From NCBI GenBank assembly GCA_012064415.1, contig SSNU01000042.1:281822-345821 (forward strand): 64,000 nt of DNA, written 5' to 3'. The notes below the pieces were generated by a model. It saw nothing but the letters and a program-made list of their open reading frames with translations, searched no databases and was not told where the DNA came from. This document shows, in pieces, positions 33,801 through 45,682 of this stretch. A program made the position numbers and the translations under genes. The DNA comes from Gyrodactylus bullatarudis (Eukaryota; Platyhelminthes; Monogenea; Gyrodactylidea; Gyrodactylidae). Position 1 is the first letter of the stretch. Each line of letters opens with the position of its first letter.

Positions 33801-36800
33801 TTTCAATTGTATATCATTGTGATGAGCAATGAATATTAGAAGTATTTAATTTCTTCTCAAACACTCCAATAGTACAATCCAATAGGGAGTATGTAAATGT
33901 TAGAGAATATGTAGAAAAATATGACAGGCATAGAAGCAAGGGAAGGGATATGAGCAACTCTTTGTTGCCATACTGCACTGTATAAACAAAACTAGATTCC
34001 TCGTCATCTAAAGGGGAAATGACATTTTTGAAGAGACTTTGGTCGAAAGTATCGGAAAGAAAAGTTGAAAATGGAATAAAATAGACGCTTTTTAATTGAA
34101 AATAATACAGCCCCCCCTTTCTTGTCTTTTCAAAGAGTTTTTCTGAGAGGAAGAATCCCAAGAGTATAAGCCAATGACTACCCTAAAGGGGCGATAAGAC
34201 AAAAGGGAAGCTTCATCTGGAATGTTAATTGACACATTTCAAAGTTTACGGGCAACAGTGCGAAAGAAATTCGCTTTTTTTCAGGAAGTAGTCAAAAATC
34301 AGTTTTTCAAGCTTTCAAAAAATTCAAATTATAACTAACTCTATAGGAAACTAATCAATAAAGTCAATTTTCTATTGAGATTTAGGATATGAGAATGACT
34401 TTTAATATCATCAGTCAGTTGTGCAAACGGTGAGAGCATTTAAATAAATAAGAAAGGATGCCGAGAAAATTTTGAGGAATAAGCGCTTTATTTCAGGCAT
34501 ACTCTTCAGCCTCTTACATGCCAAATATATAGTAAAACACAAAGAAAAATATAAATAAATCTGATTGGCTCTCATAATGATCAGGGTTGGAGGGCATTTG
34601 CATTGTCTGTCGAGTTATCACATTGTCATAATTGTTTGGCTTTTGAGATGATTGACACTACTACACTCAAAATTTTCTCGGCATCCTTTCTTATTTATTT
34701 AAATTTTCTAATGAACTTTCAGTCTACCAATAAGTAAGTAGATAATAATTTTTGTTATTTTTCCAAAGTTTCGACATCTCTTTGACACTTTTAAGGACAT
34801 GTTCATCTTGTTCAGCGTCAAAATGATAGAATAGATTATGTGGCTTATTTTCATAATTCTAAGACCATTGAGTCCGAAGATTTACTAGCATAAAATATTC
34901 TCTTGCATAAGAAAGGTTGAATATTATTCATGCTTGAGCAGTCGTTTTTTAGAATTTTCAAGCCCGAAATAATCTATTCTTTTTCTTCCTTCTGATTGGT
35001 TAATCTAAGAGATTCTTGGTCTCAAAAATAAAATACTACAAAATATACTTAATAATTGTCTGCTGTAAATTATAATTTTTTTTTGTTGATAAAATGCGCT
35101 TCCGATTTCTCTTTCCCGATTATCCATATTAACTGAGTTATTTGATTAATTTTGTTCCCGAATATCAGTATTGAAAAATTGGCCACATTTTTCGTCAATT
35201 TGGATGGTTTTTCTGTATTATCACCTCTTATCCGGCTCATTTCATTAGGGGAGTCTAGGAGATATTTGTGTACCCTGTCAGTTAAATACAGCAAATGCCA
35301 GTACCAAGATCAATTTCAATCCGTTGAGTCGAAGATAAAAGTTTGATGCCTGTATAAAATGGTATTCAGCCTTGCTGACTATCATATATACTTTGCTATG
35401 GCTTTATGAAAAAAATGTCTAGTTGTGAACTATCACGACCTATTGGAAAACTATTCTAGCTTTGTCCTGAATTAGGAATCTGGTATGGTACACTCAAAGA
35501 AAGCAGTAAACCAGCAAAAGACACTGAATGAAGGAGAACGTTGAATTGATTTCTTTGAAGAGAGAAAAAAATGGTTAATGTGTTGAGAAGTAAGAGTTTG
35601 GGTGATGCCTCCTTTTTCTACTTCTTACAATAGTTGCTATCTACCTCAAACCAAACATAACGACATTAATCTTTTTGAACCGAGAGATCAATCTACTACT
35701 GAAAAAGTGCATTATAATTTAATTATTGTAGATATCTCACTATACTTTTCCAGAATAAAAAAATTACAATTTCATTGAAAGAATGAATGAATTTTTAAAA
35801 AACGTTTGATTGAGAAAGACCGCAAATCAAAGAGAAATAAAAGGCTTTTTGTTTCAAACAATCTCAAGTCTTTCTTATTGCAGCAATGCTATGAAATCAA
35901 TATACGCCAGAAACTAATTATAAAATGTTATGGTTGAGTTGTCCCACCATTCCAACCTTGAGTTAGCAATCTCATTTCTGTTCAATAAAATCAATACTAA
36001 AACTGCAACTAATAAAGAAATGGTAACGTTATGGGCAAAAGAGTTTCTTCGAAAATGAATGAGTACATACAGCCGTTCGATTGGTACTTGTTTAAATCTG
36101 AGATTGGGCGGCAATTCGAAAATTCAAATTGTTCAAACTTGGATATATAATAAATTTTGATTCAAAATTGCAAGTCATAGATTCATTCAGAAATTGAATG
36201 ATATTTGTAAAATAATATTTACGTAGCTTTATTTAATTATGCTTTTCATCGAATCATGATTATAGTAAATTACAATACCGCTTTGTTCAAAAACCCTTTA
36301 TCTGACATGGATGTAATGCACTCTCCGCTTCGATGCAACAAAGTTTTTAAAAAATTTTCTCAATTTTTCATTCATTCTTTTGGCTTCACTGAGCCAAACG
36401 AAAAATCAAGTGAACCAAATGAAAATTATCTCCATCTCAAGTGTGTTTGAAAGAAAAGTCAACAACCAGAAAAAATAGAAAGAAAACATTGTAGGTCTCT
36501 TAATTGGACTCACCTCGACGATTTTTTGGCATGATTGGTAGAGTTAGGAGGGACTTCTTCGCAGTTAATACACACCAAACAAGCCTGGCAATCGAAGAAG
36601 AGATGGAGTTAATAAAAATATGGCCAATGTCCATTCAACTTACACTGGATAAGAAAAAAAGATTGGCAGTTTTCACTTTAAGGGGATAAATCCGAATGCT
36701 TCTCACTTGTTTTCTTCACAGAGAACAGAAAGTTTATTATTGTGTAGACTTATTTTTTCAAAGACATTTTTAAAAATAATTTGAGTATAGGCATTGGTGT

Positions 36801-37113
36801 GTGCACATGTAGGCTGGAGAAATGTGTGCTCAATCATCAGAGTGAATTTGAGCAGGGTTTCTCAATACATTTTTACCTATCATATCATCTGTTTAAGTGT
36901 TGAGAATATACACGTATCACAAGTTAAACTAAACTATGATACTACACTCATTGAATTATACTATACTAATATTTTTATTCCTATCTACTTTCAAGTAACT
37001 AGACAAATAAAGAGTTAAGTTAATAACAATAAATAAGTATATATTCTTCAAGAACGATGCATATCAAAAAATTCCAGAATAGTTGCAAGAAGATTGTTCC
37101 CGGCTCATGATGT

Positions 37114-40100
37114 TTATTCATTATCGGAGAGACTGAGGCCCATTTTGTAGTCATTTGGTGTCTGCCAGACAAAATCTGAAAAGATAAAATCGATATTATT
37201 ACAGATTTTAGATGTCCATTTGAAATTTCTCACGTTCACTGCCCCCTAAAAGCAATGCAGGGTGTGTGTATATATGGTGAAAATCTGGTGACTAATTTCA
37301 TAGAAATTCAAACTGAAATAAACTCACTGGAATTCGGTGTCTGAGGTTCCTCACCAGAACGAACAGCAGGAGTAGCCATGCTGGCCATAAAGTAGTTTGA
37401 TAGGGGTGTAGCATCTGGCCTTGGTGTCATACTTGTCACGTGAGGTGTTTGACTGCCATGCTGAAGAAGGAAAGATTATCATTGAGGAATAAGATTTTCT
37501 CGTATAATTCAGAGCAACATACCAGAGGAGTTTGTGGAGCCTCACGGATAGAAGTGGCTCTTGGTGTTGAGATGGTGCCGCCAAGTTGGTTGGGCAAAAT
37601 ACGTCCGTTACAATCAACAAGGGCAATATTTTCCCTTAGAACGTGAACCTTTCTAAATTGACTATGCAGTTCTAGGTAAACTTCGCGGGCAGTAGCTTCG
37701 AATATGATGCCGGTAAGGCCTTTGAGAGTGCCAGCGATAATGCGTGCGGTTTTTCCGTAGAGTTTCTTCTCCTGGAAATTGGAACGTGATTGAGGTGCAT
37801 CCGACTTTTTATTGGCATTTGGCAGTTGTTTGATGTTGGCAGCAGACGATGGGGCACCAACCAGAGTGACCTGCTTCGATCTGGCCACAATCATCCCGGC
37901 ATTCTTCATGTGTGTACGGCAATAGACAAAGGCCCAAGAACGGTAAATATGCTTCACTTCCCCGGTCATTCCAGAATATGGTTTTTCGGTAAATGTTACG
38001 GAATCCTTGGCCTGAATGAGATTGCTATTTTTGTCTAGAGCTTGGGCTGTCCTCTGTCGTGGACCGGTGCCAGCGTTTAGCCTCCTGAATGATGTATTAG
38101 ATTTGACTTCGATAACCTTGCCTAGGGTGGTCAAAATGGATATTTTCTCACGTTCCGAGGCGACAACAACACCGACAGTTTGAGCGTCAACCTGGACCAA
38201 GTCCAACATTTGGACATGACTAGAGGTGTTGACGTTGATGGCGTGATCTTGCCAGAGTCTAAGATTCTTTGGCATCACTTTGAGTTCGCTCATATTCTGA
38301 TCGGAGAGAACAATGGCTACTGTTGGATCGAATCGGATAACAAGACCTGTTTCACCTAGAATAACAAAAATAGTTTGGCAAGATGTTAATTCATATCATT
38401 GCTTTCTTTTGAAAATAACAAGACAAACCTTCATGAGGTCCAGAGAGTATTTTAACATGGTCACCCTGGCTGAAGAACTTTTGGAGTTCCGGGGGAGTAA
38501 AGGGGATCGGCTCCTTCAACTCGGTATGGTTAGGCTGGACGATAATATTCGAATCTCTTTCAACACTGATTATTTTACCCTTGAGACCTTTGAGATCTCC
38601 TTGGGATACAATGACAACATCACCGGGTACAAACTGATGGGAAATGAGAACGTCAGATGATGAACTGGCACCAGCCGTATTATTGTTAACCATGGAGGCA
38701 GCAACGGCCAATTGGGAATTATCCAAAGTCTGACCGAATTGCTCTAATTCAGAGAGGGTCGGGGTTATACCCTCAGATGACTTGACAAAGTGAAATTTAT
38801 TAATTAATCGGACCTTTTTAGATTTTATACTCAGTGATATTTTCCAATTTTGTAGGGAATTTTCTTTTAAAATCTTGACCAAAGAGAAAGTTTTCCTTAG
38901 ATATTCTAGTTTTCAGCTATTTAAAGTCAAAATTAAAACTGTAAAATTATTTCTCGAAACTCCTCAACTTCAACTCATTTGTGTGCCTATTTAAGCACAC
39001 TATAGGAATATAATCTACCTCAATTCAGATGCATTAGATCATGAAGTACCCAATGCGTCGAAAACCTCTAGGAAACAAAACTCAAAAATATCACAGAGTA
39101 GAATTCTTTCATACAAGACTGTGTAATGGAACTCACAATTGTATTAATACGGAATAATTTTCTGAGGAAACCATCGGAGTCATAACGATTACCGGCAAAG
39201 ATTATGGATGAACCTTCGTTGGTAATGCGATCCTTGATTTTCTTTACATCTAAAGGTGCAGCGGGTGGTCTTTTCCATTTCTTCTGCTTTCCGCTTTCAT
39301 CCTTGCCCACCATGAGACGACTGTATTTCTCATAATCAATTCTGGGTAATAATTTGAGGGAGACGAGATTTTGGGCATCCTCGACAAAGTCGACCATGGC
39401 CAAATCGTCTTTGAAGATGCCGCTCTTGATACGAACCCATTGGCCAGGTTTAAGGGCTCTGCATTCCTTCACTACTTTGAGGACGTCAGTCATTTCATTA
39501 ATGGGCACAAGATTCTGTTTATAGCGGGCCATCCCAAGGGCATTTATACCGTCGATTGCTTCTTTGACGTGATTTTGACGGAAAGCCTCAATATAAATAT
39601 ATCCCTTGAGGCCTTCTTTTGCAAAGCAACTCTTGATCTGTAGCGGATTGTCAGTGGTCTGCATTGCGATGAATTTACGCATCAAGGCCAGGACTGTAGA
39701 CTTCTCTTCGCCCATTCTACATTTTATAACCCACAAATTTGGATCTTTAATTTGGGGCAGCTGGCTCTGCTGTACAATGGAATCAGCCATGACCTCTCCA
39801 GAACCAAACCGATCACCGTACGACTCATTTTGGTACTTTTTAGCGTAGTAACGTTCAATTTCTTCTTCGTCTTGTTCCAAAAGCTCTCTCATTCTCAGAG
39901 TAGACTCAAATTTTCTTTGATCTGGAGCACGATCATCAACTTCATCGATTTCATCGTGAATGAGATCGTCATCTTCATCATATTGATCTTCTTCCTCATC
40001 GTCTTCATCGACCTCGGCCTCGTCATCAATAAAACCGTCAAAAGCTCGTTTCTTTTTCTTTGGTCTCTTTTTAGAAGACTGATGGTGGGAAGGTTCATCC

Positions 40101-40219
40101 TCTTCATCTATATCTTCGTCTTCTTCTTCCTCCTCCTCTTTATAGTCTTCGTCGTCTGAAGAGAGATCATCATCATCATCATCTGCAGGATGATTTCTCT
40201 TATTTCTATCAGTTTTCAT
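37114..40219 (-). CDS. SUPT5H: Transcription elongation factor SPT5 (DSIF large subunit)
   Basis: Five exons join in phase: 39137-40219, 38429-38780, 37523-38355, 37328-37460 and 37114-37175, giving 820 residues. The first 130 residues are acidic and Lys-rich. The NGN domain follows (LWVIKCRMGEEKSTVLALMRKF, IYIEAFRQNHVKEAIDGI), then KOW motifs (CRALKPGQWVRIKSGIFKDD; FVPGDVVIVSQGDLKGLKGK; FFSQGDHVKILSGPHEGETG; TEKPYSGMTGEVKHI; KLYGKTARIIAGTLKGLTG). SPT5 with SPT4 clamps elongating RNA polymerase II and is phosphorylated by P-TEFb on its C-terminal repeats. Here the C-terminus is short: only a few TP motifs (GSQTPH, SMTPRP, PQTPN, WQTPN) and an acidic end, with no further KOW domains after them. 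Animal SPT5 is usually above 1,000 residues. Confidence 0.93.
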
Positions 40220-40386
40220 AACTAAGAATTCATAAAAACAAAATACTGTGGCAAATACTTTGAAATTTTTCAGAGATTGCCATAAAATGTGGGAATTTGA
40301 ATGATTGGGAAAATGAAATGATATCGACTATAGGCTTTCTAAACATTAAACCATTAGATCAGCCCATATGGCGTATTAATTGAAAT
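40220..40386. promoter_or_regulatory. Bidirectional promoter region, SPT5 / FBXL
   Basis: 167 bp separate divergent start codons. No TATA box is evident. A shared promoter is inferred from spacing. Confidence 0.45.
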
Positions 40387-43300
40387 ATGAATCTTGATCA
40401 AGATCAGTATGAAGACTTGATAGCTCACTATGTGAGTGGATTCATAATTTTTTATTCAATTTCAGGACAAAATCAAATATGTTAAGGAAAGTGTCTGTAT
40501 TAATGATGTTTTACCGAAAGAAATCATCTTGCAAATATTTTCTTTCTTTGATGTCAAAACACTGACTCAGATTTCAGTAGTTTGTAAAGTAATTTATCAG
40601 ATAAATTTATGCATTTTTCTCTAAGTTCTGGTATGAATGTGCTTTTGATGGGTCACTTTGGCGAGATGTTGACTTATTCGGATATCAGACGATTGTCACC
40701 AAAAGTCTCATTCAAAAGATTTCCTCCTATAGTGGAAATTTTCTCAGATCCATCAACCTGAAAGGATGTCGGTGTCTGAATGATGAAACTGTCAAGTTTG
40801 TTGTCAATTTCTTGATTTCTTTTTTCTCTGTAGAATTTTCACAGAACTCTGTAGACACATTGAAGTTATTGATGTATCTCAATGTTCAAATTTGACGAAT
40901 GCAGTCTGTCGCTTGATTGCTGATAACTGTCCAAATCTTAGAGTTCTCGCCATGGAATCAATCAATAGTTTGGACCATTTTGGGTTCAGTTATCTCAAGT
41001 AAATATTTAGAAAATCAAAATATTTCTGAAACCTCATTAATACGAATATTTAGGCGCTGTTCTCGTTTAATAAGCCTGAACGTCTCCTGGTCCAAGATTA
41101 CCGACCAGAATCTAATTTACATTGCTGATGGATGTCGTCGTCTTCAACAGCTTCGCTGCATCGGATGTCAGAATATTACGAGCAATGGGATAATCTCTAT
41201 AGCTAAACGATGTCCGCGCTTAACCACTTTGAATCTCAATTATTGCCAAAATGTAAGTCTTTTGTTCCTTCACCTGAAATGCAATGCAAAATTTCAAGGA
41301 TCCATTTCCTTCCTAGAACATTACTGATCATGCTCTGGTCCATTTAACCTTGAATTGTCCTGACCTCAGGGTTCTATGCCTCTCATATTGTTCTATAACT
41401 GATGTTGGACTAAGGGCCTTGGCTGGATGCTTAAACAAGGCCATGATTGGTTCATTATTTCATTTTACTCTGCCATCTAGTGACATTCTCATTAGGTATA
41501 ACCTGCAGGTTTTGGCACAACAATCAAATCAGCTGACACGGTAAGACTCTTTCCTTATAACTAGGGTCCCAAAAAAGTCCACTAAAATAAGATTTTAGGC
41601 GCCTACGAAAATAGTCTGTTTCTTTAACTAAATTAGTCTATTAGAACTATTCCATTAAAAAAATATACTACAGTCAGTATTCCAATTTGCCGGTCAATTT
41701 TTATCACCTATATTTCTACTCGCAAAATAAATTTCACCATTACCTTATTACTTATGAGTAGACATATCATATCAAAAGGTTCGTTAAATTTTAGATTTGA
41801 TTACAACAAGTACTAATCGATAGATCTTCTTTTTCTGTACTTATAAGTAAATTCAGTCAAGATTCATTGATGATTTTATGACAGTTTTCAGAAAAATTTT
41901 CATCTCTAAAATTCACGGTAAATTCATCAAAGAACGTTACGCGGCACTTCAGGGCTTTTCTACAATGTTTGTGCTTGACGTGACATTTTAATCAATGTGA
42001 ATAATCAATTGGCAAAAAAATTAGAAAATGGGGGGTGGTATTGATATCTTCTCTATGATTGGTCCATCACTTGGTATACTTGACCGAGGACCAATAGGAG
42101 TAGAGATAGAATGTGAGAGATAGTCAAATGTAGAAATAGTCATCCTATGATAGTCTATTATTTTTTTTAGGCTTTTTTTAACAATGAAATAGGTCATAAA
42201 AGTCGTTTATCAAATCATATTCAATAGGTATATAGCGTAATAAGAATGATGTGAATTGGTATATTACATAAAATAGTCCTATAAAATTGAAAAGTCATTT
42301 TTAGGCTTTTTGAGGCCCTACTTATAACTGTATTAATGAAATTCATCCAAATCTACAGTTATCCAATAATACGAGGGCCGATCGCAAGCAACAGTCAGAA
42401 TCAGCAATATTTCAATCCCATCGGGAACATGAATAATGTAACATTTGATAGTGGAATTAGTCAGAACAACGGCCCAATGAATGTAGTGTCAACATCTGGG
42501 GAAAGACAATCCCTCCGACTGGGTCCCATTAAATCGGTTGATGGAATGATGGGCGGTTGTAAAAAGTTGAAATCGATAGAATTGGCACATTGTTTCTCCA
42601 TAAGTGATAACGGTATTATTTCTCTAACTCGACAATGTCCACTGGTAAGAGATCAAAATGAGTAAATGCATACTTAGACCCCCTCCCCCTAAGTATTGTT
42701 AAGCACGTAAAATGCTGATTCCGAATTGGTGCTCAGATTTTTCCTATCTTACAAGGTTCGGGTATAAATTGGGAAAATGTGAAAAAGCGAAATCAGAACC
42801 AAGCAGATTCAAGCAGATTAAAATTCAGTGAAAAATCACTTTTGAATTAAGCTCAATAACTTCGAGACCAGGAATAAGACAAACTCATACGATACATCAG
42901 GGGAAAGAACGATAAATTTAGCATCAGATTTGTTCCGAAAACCTGAACATTTAAACTGGGAACGTATTTTAATTGATCTATTTAGCCAAAAATTGTTGCT
43001 AATTTTATTTTGTTTGAAATTTACTCGCAATTGTGATGCCTGTTTTTGCAAATTTCGCTTTTTCACATTTTCTCAGTTTACAACCAAACCTTGTAAGATA
43101 GGAAAATTCTGAGCACCAATTCGGAATCAGCATGAAAATTTACACAAGAATTTTTATATCTCGTTAAAGTTCGTGACCCCACTACCACCCGAGTTATCTT
43201 CGAAATGAGATTGAACTAATAAGTAAACTTTTCTCATTCATTCAATATAAATGTAGCTTGAGAAAATTGATCTGGAAGGTTGCAGTCTCATAACAGATTT

Positions 43301-45682
43301 GACGCTATCCCAGTTATCAGTAAACTGCAGCTACCTAACCACTCTCATCATTTCGCATTGTGATCAAATCACAGACGAGGGAATCGCCAAACTTACCAGT
43401 GAGTTAACTTTTACCAAAGTATTGATTACACGGGTGGAGGTGGGGTCAGGCTCTTCATTTCTAGTGATTAAATCCTGATGTAAAATTCAACGCTGATCAC
43501 GAATCTGGTATTAAAAAAAAATTTGGCTGTCTGTGAGCTGAGATAATGGGCAAAAACCGAATTTTCGAAATTTCAAAAAACATCTCTTAAACTTTTGCAA
43601 TTTAATCAAATATTAAAAACATGAGAGTAATAAATTTTTCGTTTTTGAGAAAACCGAATTTTTGTCCAGAAATTTTCACCAATTTTCTGAAATATTTTGC
43701 AAATTTTTTTTTCTACAGCTCTTTTAAACAGTCTAAAAACCATTTGGGATGAATAGAAATACAGCCATTACGCCCGAAATTTATTCTTCTTTCAGATGGT
43801 ACAAAATTTATTACTCTCATGTTTTTAATATTTGATTAAATTGCAAAAGTTTAAGAGATGTTTTTTGAAATTTTGAAAATTCGGTTTTTGCCCATTATCT
43901 CAGCTCACAGACAGCCAATTTTTTTTTAAATACCAGATTCGTGATCAGCGTTGAATTTTACATCAGAATTTAATCACTAGAAATAAAGAGCTGCAAAAAA
44001 ATTTTCAAATCACCACCAGTGTTATTAATCAATGATTAATCAGAAACTTTTTTTCAATTTCTTTTGAATGAACTAAACAACTTTTACTACTTTCATTCAG
44101 ATGACACAGTGTAGTAATACTTTCTTACTACCGAAAAAATTGAAAGAAAAATTAGAAATTTTCTTTTTTTTTGTAGTAATTTGATGTTGTTGTTAACAGA
44201 GGGGCGTCATTAGGGTGAAGATTAGAAATTGTCACATGGATCAGGGAGTAAACTATTTCTCTGATTTCTCTATTTTATTTTTTTCATGCTAAAGGTTCAA
44301 CAAACTCTCTTCATCAATCACTTTAAACCAAACCTATGTGTTCAGAAAAATTACTCTTATAATCTTCAATTACCATGGCCTATGTGAGCTTTTTCACTTT
44401 TCTCTTCACTATTGCTATTTATTGAAGAGTTTTGGTGTTTTTTTTCAGCTCACATTATATTCTTATATTTTTCAACTTTTACTATACTTCTTTCAAATGA
44501 ATTTGTAAAATATTATTTTCAATGAATTTTGAACTTTATCATTATTTATGTGTCGCTACTGATGAACCATAAAGAAATGTACATTTGGTGAATAAAAAAT
44601 CTTTTCTTATATATCTACAAAAACTCTCTGAGATTCTCCATTGGATATTTAGTTCCTATCAAGTGGTAAGATTTTCAAGAATCTTTACAAATTAGCCATG
44701 TTAAGCGCCGCTTGTTAGAATGAACAATGGGGAATCCTGAAGAAATAATCGAAAATTCATTTTCCTAGCCTCATGAACAATTTCTGTACTAGATAGAGGT
44801 AGAAGAGAAAACATACAAGACAGAGAGTTTATTATCTCATTAGATTCCCTCAACTGATTGTAGCTGAGATTCCTGATTTCTCAGTTGTCGTCTCTCCGGT
44901 TGTATCAAAGGTCACTTTCATGCAGGCATTCGATGTTTCCATAAACAAACCCACAGTCAGGAGCATGGTCAAGTAGAGAATACTCGAATAAAATTTCATA
45001 ATTTTGGTTGTTTTAATCTCTCTCTCTCTCTCTGACTTTTATACCTGAGTATAAAAGCTACAAATCATTCCTCTTACCAACAACATTTTTCACTACAGGC
45101 CTCTGCTTAGAGAGTTGAGTGTGTCATAATTTATTGTTTGATTTATTCCGTCTGATCAATAGAAAATTCAATCAAGATGAAAAGTAACAAGTCGAATAGG
45201 AAGAAAGTAGCTTGATGTTTTGATCGGGTATCTCAAGTCATTATTAGAAATGTTGTGGGCAAGCATTTTTATTGATTTACATTCCAAAAGAGGAACGAAC
45301 ATGTGGGAAAAGATTTTATATGAAATGAAAATCATCAGAATCACACAAGGTTAAAACTATTTTTACTATAGTAAATAATCTCTTGAATGAAAATGAATTT
45401 TAATTTCAAGGTGGTTTCAATGAACGCGAACGCCTCATCAACCTGGCCATGGACAATTGTCCCCTATTGACCGATGTCTCGTTGGATTATCTATCCAAAA
45501 ATTGTCGAAAGCTGAAAAGACTAGACCTCTTCGATTGTCAGTTGATCACGCAGCAGGGCATTACCACATATCAAGATTTATCGCCAACCATTCAAATCCA
45601 AGCTTATTTTGCCCCAGATGTCCAGATTAATCGTCGTACATTTAATTTGAGAAGATTATTTCAATGTTGTAATCTTCTTTAG
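40387..45682 (+). CDS. F-box/LRR protein of the FBXL2/FBXL20 (Grr1-like) type
   Basis: Nine exons join in phase: 40387-40431, 40466-40588, 40626-40795, 40834-40998, 41054-41252, 41317-41540, 42359-42644, 43257-43398 and 45411-45682, giving 541 residues. The F-box is INDVLPKEIILQIFSFFDVKTLTQISVVCKFWYECAFDGSLW, split by a 37-nt intron inside VCK|FWY. Leucine-rich repeats of the cysteine-containing type follow (C..ITD..L..L...CP.L). The last exon has DNCPLLTDVSLDYLSKNC and AYFAP, and ends in CCNLL, a CaaX-like prenylation signal also found in FBXL2/20. It is the substrate receptor of an SCF ubiquitin ligase, probably membrane-anchored. Oddity: exons 6-7 insert about 90 Asn/Ser/Gly-rich residues in the repeat region. 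Two large introns carry transposon-like elements and one carries a nested peptide gene. Confidence 0.9.
41562..42320. mobile_element. hAT-like non-autonomous DNA transposon with exact 8-bp target duplication
   Basis: The element starts TAGGGTCCCAAAAAAGTCC and its right end, read in reverse complement, is TAGGGCCTCAAAAAGCC. It is flanked on both sides by CTTATAAC (41554-41561 and 42321-42328). The 8-bp duplication and T/CAGGG ends fit the hAT superfamily. No transposase ORF is seen in its 759 bp. It sits in FBXL intron 6; without it and one duplication copy the intron would be 51 nt. Confidence 0.82.
42711..43133. repeat. Inverted-repeat (foldback) element in FBXL intron 7
   Basis: Left arm from 42712 (ATGCTGATTCCGAATTGGTG, onward through CTATCTTACAAGG and AAAATGTGAAAAAGCGAAAT) is matched in reverse complement by the right arm ending at 43133. 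Arms are about 85-90 bp and nearly identical, around a middle of about 240 bp. A target duplication could not be fixed. The intron holding it is 612 nt. Confidence 0.8.
43428..44021. repeat. Long hairpin-forming inverted repeat in FBXL intron 8
   Basis: About 200-bp arms (43428-43638 and 43804-44021) are near-perfect reverse complements. They run through CTAGTGATTAAAT, CAACGCTGATCACGAATCTG, GGCTGTCTGTGAGCTGAGAT and AATATTAAAAACATGAGAG, around a spacer of about 165 bp. The ends read CAC.GGTGG. As part of the FBXL pre-mRNA it would fold into a long double-stranded stem. Flanks are A/T-rich and no sure target duplication was found. Confidence 0.85.
44850..44999 (-). CDS. Nested gene for a 49-residue secreted peptide
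   Basis: This minus-strand ORF in FBXL intron 8 starts at ATG 44997-44999. It encodes a signal peptide (MKFYSSILYLTMLLTVGLFM, then ETSNA) and a short mature part with a single Cys (CMKVTFDTTGETTTEKSGIS), stopping at TGA. A TATAAAAG box lies at 45036-45043 on the same strand, 37-44 bp upstream. The ORF is too short for usual scans. The combination of TATA, signal peptide and GC-richer coding sequence than the surrounding intron supports a real gene. Function is unknown; it could be a secreted peptide or cuticle/seminal component. Confidence 0.6.
   Translation of the reverse strand: MKFYSSILYLTMLLTVGLFMETSNACMKVTFDTTGETTTEKSGISATIS
45036..45043 (-). promoter_or_regulatory. TATA box of the nested 49-residue peptide gene
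   Basis: TATAAAAG on the minus strand, correctly placed for a short 5' UTR before ATG 44999. A second TATAAAAG on the plus strand starts at 45051, so the site could fire both ways, but no convincing plus-strand ORF follows. Confidence 0.5.

Larger units (their letters stand above)
31319..37113. other. Gene-poor region between Pax and SPT5
   Basis: This 5.8-kb AT-rich stretch holds the Penelope-like remnant (33443-33800) and an orphan exon-like ORF (32223-32357). I see no complete gene. The Pax promoter probably lies at the left end. Confidence 0.5.
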
